In this document: positions 1-5,073 of the stretch, in pieces
Layout of the letters: each line of letters begins with the position of its first letter
Numbering within the stretch: the first letter of the stretch is position 1
Origin: Thermodesulfobacteriota bacterium
GTDB lineage: Bacteria; Desulfobacterota; DSM-4660; Desulfatiglandales; Desulfatiglandaceae
DNA length: 8,586 bases
Direction of reading: 5' to 3'
Assembly (NCBI GenBank): GCA_028278625.1
Contig: JANQDY010000035.1
Coordinates: 1 to 8,586 of the forward strand
Made by a program: the position numbers and the translations under genes
The notes under the pieces: model-generated
Databases searched by the model: none
Seen by the model: only the letters and a program-made list of their open reading frames with translations
What the model was told of the DNA's origin: nothing

Positions 1-199
1 CCACCTCGAGCCCGTCCATTCCGGGAAGCATAAGATCCAGTAATATCAGTTCAGGGAGTTCCGCGCGCGCCAGTTCAACGGCCTTTTCGCCGGTGGTGGT
101 GGAAATCACGCTGTAGCCATCTTTTGTCAGGTTGAACTTCAAGAGTTCCAGGATATCCTCTTCATCGTCAACCACAAGGATTCGTTCTTTCGCCATCAT
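1..199 (-). CDS. Response regulator, PhoB/OmpR type, receiver domain (3' end outside window)
   Basis: Only the first 66 codons are present, and the gene continues past the left edge. The translation begins MMAKERILVVDDEEDILELL and matches a CheY-like receiver domain: acidic pocket D11-D12, phospho-acceptor D55 in LLDLMLPGMDG, and the usual beta1/alpha1/beta3 pattern. The acceptor-loop sequence is typical of the PhoB/OmpR class, so a winged-helix output domain is expected downstream but cannot be seen. Two ATG codons are adjacent (199 and 196). The weak Shine-Dalgarno CGGAAA at 203-208 sits about 5 and 8 bases away, so 196 is also possible. It lies 75 bases after the UPF0210 gene on the same strand and may be co-transcribed with it, but it also has its own repeat cluster upstream (243-271). 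The receiver assignment is secure. The identity as PhoB itself is inferred. Confidence 0.9.
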   Translation of the reverse strand, partial: MMAKERILVVDDEEDILELLKFNLTKDGYSVISTTTGEKAVELARAELPELILLDLMLPGMDGLEV

Positions 200-218
200 T
201 TGTTTCCGTTTTTAGAAA

Positions 219-250
219 AATATGCAGAAAGCTAACCTCAAAATGTTAGC
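219..250 (-). repeat. Copy A of shared palindromic element GCTAAC-N8-GTTAGC
   Basis: On the minus strand this begins with the palindrome GCTAACATTTTGAGGTTAGC (231-250), 6-bp perfect arms with an 8-bp centre. It aligns without gaps to 4230-4261 on the plus strand with 26 of 32 identical bases, including a 15-base exact block TTTTGAGGTTAGCTT. It overlaps the first PhoB-type half-site and lies just upstream of the response-regulator start. A shared transcription-factor operator is the simplest reading. A remnant of a small dispersed repeat is the alternative. Confidence 0.5.
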
Positions 251-271
251 GTTATGTTAGGGCACTGTAAG
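243..271 (-). promoter_or_regulatory. 11-bp-spaced direct repeats, PhoB-family-type operator
   Basis: Read on the minus strand, CTAACAT occurs twice with exactly 11-bp periodicity (243-249 and 254-260), and a weaker third copy CTTACAG lies at 265-271. Tandem 7-bp half-sites at 11-bp spacing are the known layout of PhoB/OmpR-family boxes (E. coli consensus CTGTCAT). The cluster lies 44-72 bases upstream of a PhoB-type regulator, so autoregulation is likely. A possible -10 (CATATT, minus strand, 219-224) is 18 bases downstream of the last box, longer than the roughly 10 bases seen in E. coli pho promoters. The promoter geometry is therefore uncertain. Confidence 0.5.
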
Positions 272-274
272 TTT

Positions 275-1648
275 TCAGTTATTAAAAGAGTGAATCGGCG
301 CCGGGATGCGCCCTCCGCAACGAACAAATCCGCTGGATGCCCCGGAGGCCCTGATGCCCATCACCGGAGATGCACCAAAAAGTCCCCCCCAGCGCACCCA
401 GTCCCCCTCCTTTTTACCGGGCACCGGAATCAGCCGGGTGGCCGTGGTTTTGTGGTTGACGACACCGATGGCCATTTCATCGGCAATAAGGGCGCTGATA
501 GTATCTGAGTCCGTATCGCCAGGAATACAGACCATATCGAGACCCACGGAGCAGACCGCGGTCATGGCTTCCAGCTTTTCAACACAAAGGGTTCCCTCTG
601 CGGCGGCAGCGGCAAGAGCGCTGTCTTCGGCCACGGGAATAAAAGCGCCGCTCATGCCCCCCACGGATGAGGAGGCAAAGAGTCCCCCTTTCTTGACGGC
701 ATCGTTCAACATGGCCACCGCTGCCGTGCTTCCCGGGGCACCGATTTTTTCAATGCCCATGGCCTGGAGAATCTCACCAACGGAATCGCCCACTTTGGGG
801 GTGGGTGCAAGTGACAGGTCGATACCGCCAAAATCGACGCCGATGCCGTGGGCCACTTCTCTCCCAAGGAGTTCGCCGACCCGTGTGACCCGAAATGCGG
901 TCTGTTTGATTTCACTGGCCAGCATCCGCAGATCGAGGCCGGGTGTTTTCCGCCTGAGACGTTCAATTGCACGCTTGACCACACCGGGTCCGGAGATGCC
1001 CACGTTGATCACGGCCTCCCCCTGACCAAAGCCGAGATAGGCACCCGCCATGAAGGGATTGTCCTCGGGCATGTTGGCGAAAATGCAGAGTTTGGCGCAG
1101 GCAAACCCTCTCTGGTGGGCGCTCTTTTCCGCTGAAATTTTGATGATTCGACCCAAGCGTAGGATGGCGTCCATGTTGATGCCTGCTTTGCTGGTGGCGA
1201 CGTTGATACTGGCGCAGATGCGATCCGTTTCGGAAAGAACATCCGGCAGGCTCTCCATGAGCCGGGCCTCGGCGGGCGTAATCCCTTTCTGTACCAGGGC
1301 CGTGAAGCCTCCCAAAAGGTCGACGCCCACATATTCGGCGGCATGGTCGAGGGCTTGGGCCAGTTGAAGAAGCCCGGCGGTGTCGGTATTTCCCGCGATG
1401 GCGCCCATGGGTGAAATGGCCAGGCGCTTGTTGACCACCGGGATACCGTAGCGATCCGAGATCCCTTCACAAACACGTACCAGTGATCCGGCAAGGCGTT
1501 TTATTTTGGTAATGAGGTTGTCACTGAACCGCGCCACGTCGGAGGAAACACAATCGGTGATGTTGATCCCCAGGGTGACGGTTCTGACATCCAGGTTTTC
1601 CTCCTGGAACATGCGGACCGTTGAAAGGATGTCTTCATTTCTGCTCAT
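275..1648 (-). CDS. UPF0210 (DUF711) 'PFL family' protein
   Basis: This 457-residue protein has the full length usual for the UPF0210 family. Diagnostic stretches are TVTLGINITDC near residue 24, YGIPVVNKRLAISPMGAIAG near 67-86, the glycine-rich GLFASSSVGGMSGAFIPVAED region in the middle-to-late part, and the C-terminal GGRIPAPIHSFNN. The family is structurally related to pyruvate formate-lyase-like barrels, but no reaction has been established, and I assign none. It starts at an ATG that overlaps the stop of the ACT-domain gene by four bases (ATGA, 1645-1648) with only a weak ribosome site, so translational coupling is likely. UPF0210 genes commonly sit next to a small ACT-domain partner (UPF0237), which supports a joint function, perhaps with the ACT protein sensing an amino acid. 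The next gene on the strand is the response regulator. Confidence 0.93.
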   Translation of the reverse strand: MSRNEDILSTVRMFQEENLDVRTVTLGINITDCVSSDVARFSDNLITKIKRLAGSLVRVCEGISDRYGIPVVNKRLAISPMGAIAGNTDTAGLLQLAQALDHAAEYVGVDLLGGFTALVQKGITPAEARLMESLPDVLSETDRICASINVATSKAGINMDAILRLGRIIKISAEKSAHQRGFACAKLCIFANMPEDNPFMAGAYLGFGQGEAVINVGISGPGVVKRAIERLRRKTPGLDLRMLASEIKQTAFRVTRVGELLGREVAHGIGVDFGGIDLSLAPTPKVGDSVGEILQAMGIEKIGAPGSTAAVAMLNDAVKKGGLFASSSVGGMSGAFIPVAEDSALAAAAAEGTLCVEKLEAMTAVCSVGLDMVCIPGDTDSDTISALIADEMAIGVVNHKTTATRLIPVPGKKEGDWVRWGGLFGASPVMGIRASGASSGFVRCGGRIPAPIHSFNN

Positions 1649-2226
1649 GACGGCATTTCCGTTTGATGGCCGGGCATATGGATTCGGTTGGTGGCGTCAA
1701 AGATGTCCGAGTGCATCAGGGAGACCTTGACCTCTTTATCAGCCAGGATTTCACTCAGTTCCCCACGGACTGCTTTAACATCCACGGAATGGGGGACCGT
1801 GAGTTCACCAATAATGGTGAATCGACCTTCGTGGATCCGGCAGGCAAGGCTTTCCACGTTGATGTCGTACCTTGCCAGGCTTGTGGTGACCATGGAAAAA
1901 GTCCCGGGGGCGTCAATTCCCGACACGGCCAGTACGAAGGGCGCTCCGTGACCCACGGGAGGAATCGTCGCGTCGCGTCTCGGTAAAACACTGATGGCCG
2001 GCGTGCCGGTGTCATCTATTTTTTCAAGCCCCTTCCGGACGTCCATAGCGGTGACGGGTGTCCTGAAAGTGGCCATGAGGGTGATGACAAAATATCCCAG
2101 ACGGACATTCTGATCCAGCACCTCAATGTTTCCCCCCAGTTGCGTAATGGCGCCGGTGTACTGACCCACCAGACCCACCCGGTCTTCACAGATGACGGTG
2201 ACGGCATAACGGGTCGCGTTCTTCAA
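1645..2226 (-). CDS. Two-ACT-domain regulatory protein (GcvR-like), TTG start
   Basis: The protein is 193 residues if translation starts at the TTG at 2226. I prefer this start because GGGAGG (2235-2240) lies exactly eight bases upstream. The open frame extends to another TTG at 2250, but that extension contains the Shine-Dalgarno itself. Two ACT domains are visible: the first opens RYAVTVICEDRVGLVGQYTG near residue 5, the second opens FVLAVSGIDAPGTFSMVTTS near residue 98. Both show the DRxG/DxPG turn where ACT domains bind small ligands, usually amino acids, at dimer interfaces. No catalytic domain is attached, so the role is regulatory. The arrangement resembles GcvR and the ACT partners of UPF0210 proteins, but those partners are often about 90 residues with a single ACT domain, so this is a duplicated form. 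It overlaps the UPF0210 gene by four bases. Confidence 0.88.
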   Translation of the reverse strand: MKNATRYAVTVICEDRVGLVGQYTGAITQLGGNIEVLDQNVRLGYFVITLMATFRTPVTAMDVRKGLEKIDDTGTPAISVLPRRDATIPPVGHGAPFVLAVSGIDAPGTFSMVTTSLARYDINVESLACRIHEGRFTIIGELTVPHSVDVKAVRGELSEILADKEVKVSLMHSDIFDATNRIHMPGHQTEMPS

Positions 2227-2265
2227 AGCTGTTTCCTCCCAAAAAGCCAAAATGGTCGATCACAG

Positions 2266-2292
2266 CTTATTCCCAATGATGGCGGATGTCAA
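2266..2292 (-). promoter_or_regulatory. Candidate sigma70 promoter for the ACT-UPF0210 operon
   Basis: A perfect -35 TTGACA (minus strand, 2287-2292) is followed by a weak -10: AATAAG at 2266-2271 (15-base spacer) or TAAGCT at 2264-2269 (17-base spacer). Transcription would begin near 2258, leaving about 30 bases before the TTG at 2226. This fits the chosen start better than the TTG at 2250. Confidence 0.4.
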
Positions 2293-2322
2293 CGGGTCAG
2301 ACCTGAAAGGCATTTATCTACC

Positions 2323-2351
2323 TTGATTTATGGGGACAGATGAGTGAGAAT
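2323..2351 (+). promoter_or_regulatory. Weak sigma70-like promoter candidate for the methyltransferase
   Basis: TTGATT (2323-2328) and GAGAAT (2346-2351) are separated by 17 bases, each matching the consensus at four of six positions. It points toward the methyltransferase at 2407. Nothing better is seen in the 2293-2406 gap. Confidence 0.25.
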
Positions 2352-2406
2352 ATGGCCCCAATGACCATTTCCATTTCCTATGTGAGGGGAAGACGGAGGA
2401 CATGAA

Positions 2407-3393
2407 ATGAAAAAATGGAATGCCGGCGATCTGCTGGCGCTGTCCGGAAAATACTGGCATACCTGTACCTTACATGCCGGTGTCAAACTTGAGGTGTTTT
2501 CCCACATCGATGGGGACCAGGTGAGCGCCGGCGAGCTGTCCAAGCGAACGGGCGTGGACGAAAGGGGGTTAACGGCCCTATTGGACGCGCTTTCGGCCAT
2601 GGCGTTGCTGGCGAAAACCGGCTCACGATATGCCAATACGCCCGAGGGGAGGGATTTGCTGGTCAAAGACTCCCCCCGTTACATCGGTTTTATGATCATG
2701 CACCATCATCATCTGGTGGAACCATGGTCCCGGCTCCATGACGCCATCAAAAAAGGGGAGCCCGTCTCCGGTGAAACCGTCCAGAGCGATCGGGGCCGGG
2801 AGAGTTTTCTCATGGGCATGTTCAATCTGGCCATGTCCATCGCACCGGGTCTCTCCAGGGAGATCGACCTGGGCGGAAAAACCAGTCTGCTGGATCTGGG
2901 GGGAGGTCCCGGCACTTACGCCATCCATTTCTGCATGGCCAACCCGACCCTTACCGCCACCGTGGCGGATCTTTCCACCACGCGTCCCTTTGCCGAAAAG
3001 ACCATTGCCCGCTTTGACCTTTCAAACCGGATTCGGTTCATGACCTGTGACTATTTGGAAGATGAGATAGATGGCACCTATGATGCGGCGTGGCTCAGCC
3101 ATATTCTGCACAGTGAGGGGCCGGATGAATGTGAAATGATTCTTGAGAAGGCCGTTTCGGCACTGGTGGACGGCGGCAGTCTCTTTGTACACGACTTCAT
3201 TTTGAACAATTCCGCCGACGGCCCGCTCTTCCCAGCCCTGTTTCATCTAAACATGCTCATCAACACCCAAAAAGGGCGGTCTTATACGGAGGCCCAGATT
3301 CACGGGATGATGGAAAAGGCTGGATTGGGCCGGATCGAGGGGCTTCCCTTCAAAGGCCCCATGGATTCGGGCATTATGATGGGAACAAAATAA
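2407..3393 (+). CDS. SAM-dependent O-methyltransferase-like protein (Methyltransf_2 family)
   Basis: A 328-residue protein with the two-part build of the family. Residues about 14-80 form a winged-helix dimerisation domain (HAGVKLEVFSHI, LSKRTGVDERGLTALLDAL). Residues about 155-325 form a Rossmann methyltransferase. SAM motif I is LLDLGGGPGTYA (161-172), the ribose-binding acidic residue is probably D188, and SHILHSEGPDEC (231-242) corresponds to the family segment whose His acts as catalytic base, here H235. The substrate cannot be told from sequence; relatives methylate hydroxyls of quinones, phenols and polyketides. GGAGGA (2395-2400) sits six bases before the ATG. An ATG at 2402 opens only two codons. 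Four histidines in a row (99-102) are unusual. The gene converges on the transglutaminase-like gene with three bases between the stop codons. Confidence 0.85.
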   Translation: MKKWNAGDLLALSGKYWHTCTLHAGVKLEVFSHIDGDQVSAGELSKRTGVDERGLTALLDALSAMALLAKTGSRYANTPEGRDLLVKDSPRYIGFMIMHHHHLVEPWSRLHDAIKKGEPVSGETVQSDRGRESFLMGMFNLAMSIAPGLSREIDLGGKTSLLDLGGGPGTYAIHFCMANPTLTATVADLSTTRPFAEKTIARFDLSNRIRFMTCDYLEDEIDGTYDAAWLSHILHSEGPDECEMILEKAVSALVDGGSLFVHDFILNNSADGPLFPALFHLNMLINTQKGRSYTEAQIHGMMEKAGLGRIEGLPFKGPMDSGIMMGTK

Positions 3394-3405
3394 GATTCAA
3401 ATCTT
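3392..3405. repeat. Perfect palindrome spanning the convergent stop codons
   Basis: AAGATT-CA-AATCTT covers the last bases of the methyltransferase stop and the end of the transglutaminase-like gene. It is AT-rich, has almost no loop and lacks a strong T-run, so a terminator role is doubtful. Confidence 0.35.
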
Positions 3406-4095
3406 GACAACCTCCTCCTTGGAGAAGTCCCTGCCGGAAACACCGCCGCGCTTTTCATACATCTGGATCCAGCTCTGGACCCGATCTTCACCATAAGCGG
3501 TTTTCCAGGCCTCGAGAATCATGTTCAAAGGAATGTCAGCAAAGACACCGTGGTCTCTGATGTACTCCATGAATTGTTTGTTTTCGAGGTTGAAAGGGTG
3601 AAAGATGGAGTCTTCCCGGCCGTTGAATTCCAAAGGTGCCACCTTGTGCCGCGCACAGAGCTCCCGATTGAAGGCGGGTGTTGCTTTGACCCATTTTTCT
3701 TCAAGAAAAAACTCAACATAGCCGTGGTAGACAAAGAGATCGTTTCCCAGGAATTCCAGGAGCTGTCGCGTGGCCAGATGGTTCCTGACATCGGCGAAAC
3801 CGACTCTGGAAGGGATTTGGCAGGCCCTTCCCAGGGCGCAGAGCACCGAGGCTTTGCAGACACAGTATCCTCGGCCGCTCTTTAAAACATTGCTTGCACG
3901 GTAGTGTTCCGGCAGGTAAAAGGGGTAATAGGGGTCGTACCAGATGCCGTCCCTTACGGCGTAGTAAAGCTTCACCGCCATATCAACGGCATCGCTCGTG
4001 CCTTGTGTCGTCTTTTCCGCATGGTCTTTTATGGTCGGGTGATCACTGTCGATAATGGCGGTGGGTTGGAGGTATGTTGGATCTGTTTTCCGCAT
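3397..4095 (-). CDS. Transglutaminase-like cysteine protein
   Basis: A 232-residue protein without signal peptide or membrane segment. The transglutaminase-like core (PF01841 type) lies at about 35-145: VLKSGRGYCVCKASVLCALGRA (70-91) supplies the nucleophile, C78 by position (C80 and C86 are nearby), and YHGYVEFF (123-130) supplies H124. The third triad residue is normally the Asp of a W..VDPT-type segment. Here the segment reads KWVKATPAFN (134-143), so that Asp is absent at the expected place, as I recall for this bacterial subgroup. The C-terminal stretch with EFNGREDSIFHPF and EYIRDHGVFADIPL also fits that subgroup. Members may be proteases, amidases or crosslinking enzymes, and the substrate is unknown. 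A GGGAG sequence lies about nine bases before the ATG. The gene runs convergently to the methyltransferase and divergently from the DUF2080-like gene. Confidence 0.8.
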   Translation of the reverse strand: MRKTDPTYLQPTAIIDSDHPTIKDHAEKTTQGTSDAVDMAVKLYYAVRDGIWYDPYYPFYLPEHYRASNVLKSGRGYCVCKASVLCALGRACQIPSRVGFADVRNHLATRQLLEFLGNDLFVYHGYVEFFLEEKWVKATPAFNRELCARHKVAPLEFNGREDSIFHPFNLENKQFMEYIRDHGVFADIPLNMILEAWKTAYGEDRVQSWIQMYEKRGGVSGRDFSKEEVVKI

Positions 4096-4159
4096 GACGT
4101 TCCGCTCCCTGTTTAGAGGCCCTAAAGCAATGGGTTGTAACTTCCCGCAAAAGATGTCT

Positions 4160-4183
4160 GTCGCGTTGATTGGCGACTTTTTT
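4160..4183 (+). terminator. Terminator-like hairpin before the DUF2080-GNAT unit
   Basis: GTCGC (4160-4164) and GCGAC (4173-4177) form a 5-bp GC-rich stem with an 8-base loop, followed directly by six T's (4178-4183). No plus-strand gene ends nearby. It could stop read-through from the methyltransferase across the antisense of the transglutaminase-like gene. The short stem makes this uncertain. Confidence 0.4.
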
Positions 4184-4184
4184 C

Positions 4185-4213
4185 TTGACGGGTAGTTATG
4201 ATATAGCTATGTT
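4185..4213 (+). promoter_or_regulatory. Sigma70-like promoter for the DUF2080-GNAT unit
   Basis: TTGACG (4185-4190, five of six) and TATGTT (4208-4213, four of six) are 17 bases apart. Transcription would start near 4220, giving a leader of about 105 bases that holds the shared element (4230-4261) and the palindrome (4285-4301). Confidence 0.5.
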
Positions 4214-4229
4214 GTAGTCAGGCTTGGAT

Positions 4230-4261
4230 GCTATCTTTTTGAGGTTAGCTTCCAGATTATT
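4230..4261 (+). repeat. Copy B of shared element GCTATC-N8-GTTAGC
   Basis: GCTATCTTTTTGAGGTTAGC (4230-4249) is the counterpart of the palindrome at 231-250, and similarity continues through CTTCCAGATTATT. In total 26 of 32 bases match, in the same orientation relative to the downstream gene. Here the left arm has one change that breaks perfect symmetry. It lies just downstream of the predicted start of transcription, where a bound repressor would block the unit. Confidence 0.5.
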
Positions 4262-4284
4262 ATTAATATCAGCAGGTTGATGGC

Positions 4285-4301
4285 CCAAAACGCTGTTTTG
4301 G
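4285..4301. promoter_or_regulatory. Perfect 7-bp palindrome, possible operator or leader hairpin
   Basis: CCAAAAC-GCT-GTTTTGG lies 25 bases before the start of the AbrB-like gene. Small AbrB-type proteins often repress their own promoters through such palindromes. As RNA it would be a tight 3-base-loop hairpin just before the ribosome site. Confidence 0.4.
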
Positions 4302-4325
4302 AGTATTGCCGGGAAGTTTAACAAA

Positions 4326-4514
4326 ATGCCGGGTGAAAAGAAAACAAAAAAGGAAGACAAAGCCACTCCGGCCAAAGGCAGGGGTAAGGTGAAGCTGGAA
4401 ATTTATGGCGAGGAGATGGTTGAGAAGATCGTTAAGTTGAGTGGGAACAGTGGACGGGTTTATCTGCCGCCGGACTGGGTCGGGTGCCGTGTGAAAATCA
4501 TCAGAGTCGATTAA
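4326..4514 (+). CDS. DUF2080-like small AbrB-type protein
   Basis: A 62-residue protein. Residues 1-21 are a lysine-rich, flexible tail. Residues 22-61 (opening VKLEIYGEEMVEKIVKLSGN, then SGRVYLPPDWVGCRVKIIRV) match the short beta-rich core I know as DUF2080, described mainly from archaea as a transposon-associated protein. The SGNSGRVYLP turn resembles SpoVT/AbrB swapped-hairpin DNA-binding proteins, so a dimeric DNA-binding role is likely but inferred. GGGAAG (4311-4316) is nine bases before the ATG. No transposase or insertion-sequence ends are visible around it, so the family's transposon label does not fit this setting well. The GNAT gene follows after 12 bases, so the two probably form one transcript. 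Its own promoter and a palindrome lie upstream, compatible with autoregulation. Confidence 0.72.
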   Translation: MPGEKKTKKEDKATPAKGRGKVKLEIYGEEMVEKIVKLSGNSGRVYLPPDWVGCRVKIIRVD

Positions 4515-4526
4515 GGAATTTGTTCT

Positions 4527-4976
4527 ATGGATGATCTGTTAGAGAATTTGCTGATCAGAGAGATCAGACCCCAAGACGCTCCTGAGATTACGGCCATCCA
4601 GTCCTCAATTACCAAGGACTCCCCGGCCATCGATTTTTCCTATATCATCCAGGAGCAGGTTCAAAAGGACGGAGAAATCAGTTTTTCGGCCGAACTGGAT
4701 GGGAAAATCGTGGGATACATGATCAGTTATACGGTTTTTGGGGGATTTGGCCTTCAAAAAAGCGCGTGGATCGCCACACTGGGCGTCCATCCCAAATACA
4801 TGGGCCGGGGCATTGGCCGCAGGCTGGCTGAAAAACTGTTGAAGGTATATCGTGAAAAGGGGATCGACCATATTTTCACGACGGTTCGCTGGGATTCCGT
4901 TGATCTGTTGTCTTTCTTCAAGACCCTTGGTTTTGATCGGAGTGAATTCATTCATCTCACCAAGAAGCTGGGGTGA
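4527..4976 (+). CDS. GNAT family N-acetyltransferase
   Basis: A 149-residue single-domain GNAT. It opens LLIREIRPQDAPEITAIQSS (strand 1 and helix 1), then FSAELDGKIVGYMISY (53-68) and the acetyl-CoA motif A, LGVHPKYMGRGIGRRLAEKL (85-104). The pyrophosphate loop MGRGIG has Met92 where most members have Gln or Arg. Motif B is DLLSFFKTLGFDRSEFIHLTKKL near the end. The acceptor (small amine, protein N-terminus or lysine) cannot be deduced. AAGGA overlapping the upstream stop codon lies about nine bases before the ATG. The 12-base gap to the AbrB-like gene implies co-transcription, and it may acetylate a partner or a stress substrate. No toxin-specific features were recognised. It converges on the cyclase gene across 97 bases in which no clear terminator is seen. 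Confidence 0.88.
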   Translation: MDDLLENLLIREIRPQDAPEITAIQSSITKDSPAIDFSYIIQEQVQKDGEISFSAELDGKIVGYMISYTVFGGFGLQKSAWIATLGVHPKYMGRGIGRRLAEKLLKVYREKGIDHIFTTVRWDSVDLLSFFKTLGFDRSEFIHLTKKLG

Positions 4977-5073
4977 TCGCCCTCAAGAACCCCATCATTT
5001 CAAGTATTGGGTGGCGTGAGAGGACTCTTCTTTGGAAGTGACCCCCCGGAAATATTCGGCTTTACACCTGTGT

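Noticed and set aside
306..1025. Plus-strand open frame of 239 codons
   Set aside because: It lies wholly antisense to the well-supported UPF0210 gene, has a biased Pro/Ser/Arg composition and no domain. Shadow of high-GC coding.
275..1648. Pyruvate formate-lyase enzyme identity
   Set aside because: The 'PFL family' name reflects structural kinship. The protein is far shorter than pyruvate formate-lyase and has no recognisable glycyl-radical motif or activase gene nearby.
3392..3405. Palindrome as a bidirectional terminator
   Set aside because: AT-rich arms, minimal loop and no T-run of useful length.
4326..4976. Classical TacT/AtaT-type GNAT toxin-antitoxin pair
   Set aside because: The upstream protein is AbrB/DUF2080-like and not the RHH (DUF1778) antitoxin of that family, and no toxin-specific GNAT features were recognised. 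Kept only as a hypothesis about a new type of pair.
4977..5073. Bidirectional terminator between the GNAT and cyclase genes
   Set aside because: Only short GGGG/CCCC pairings are seen, without a solid stem followed by a T-run.
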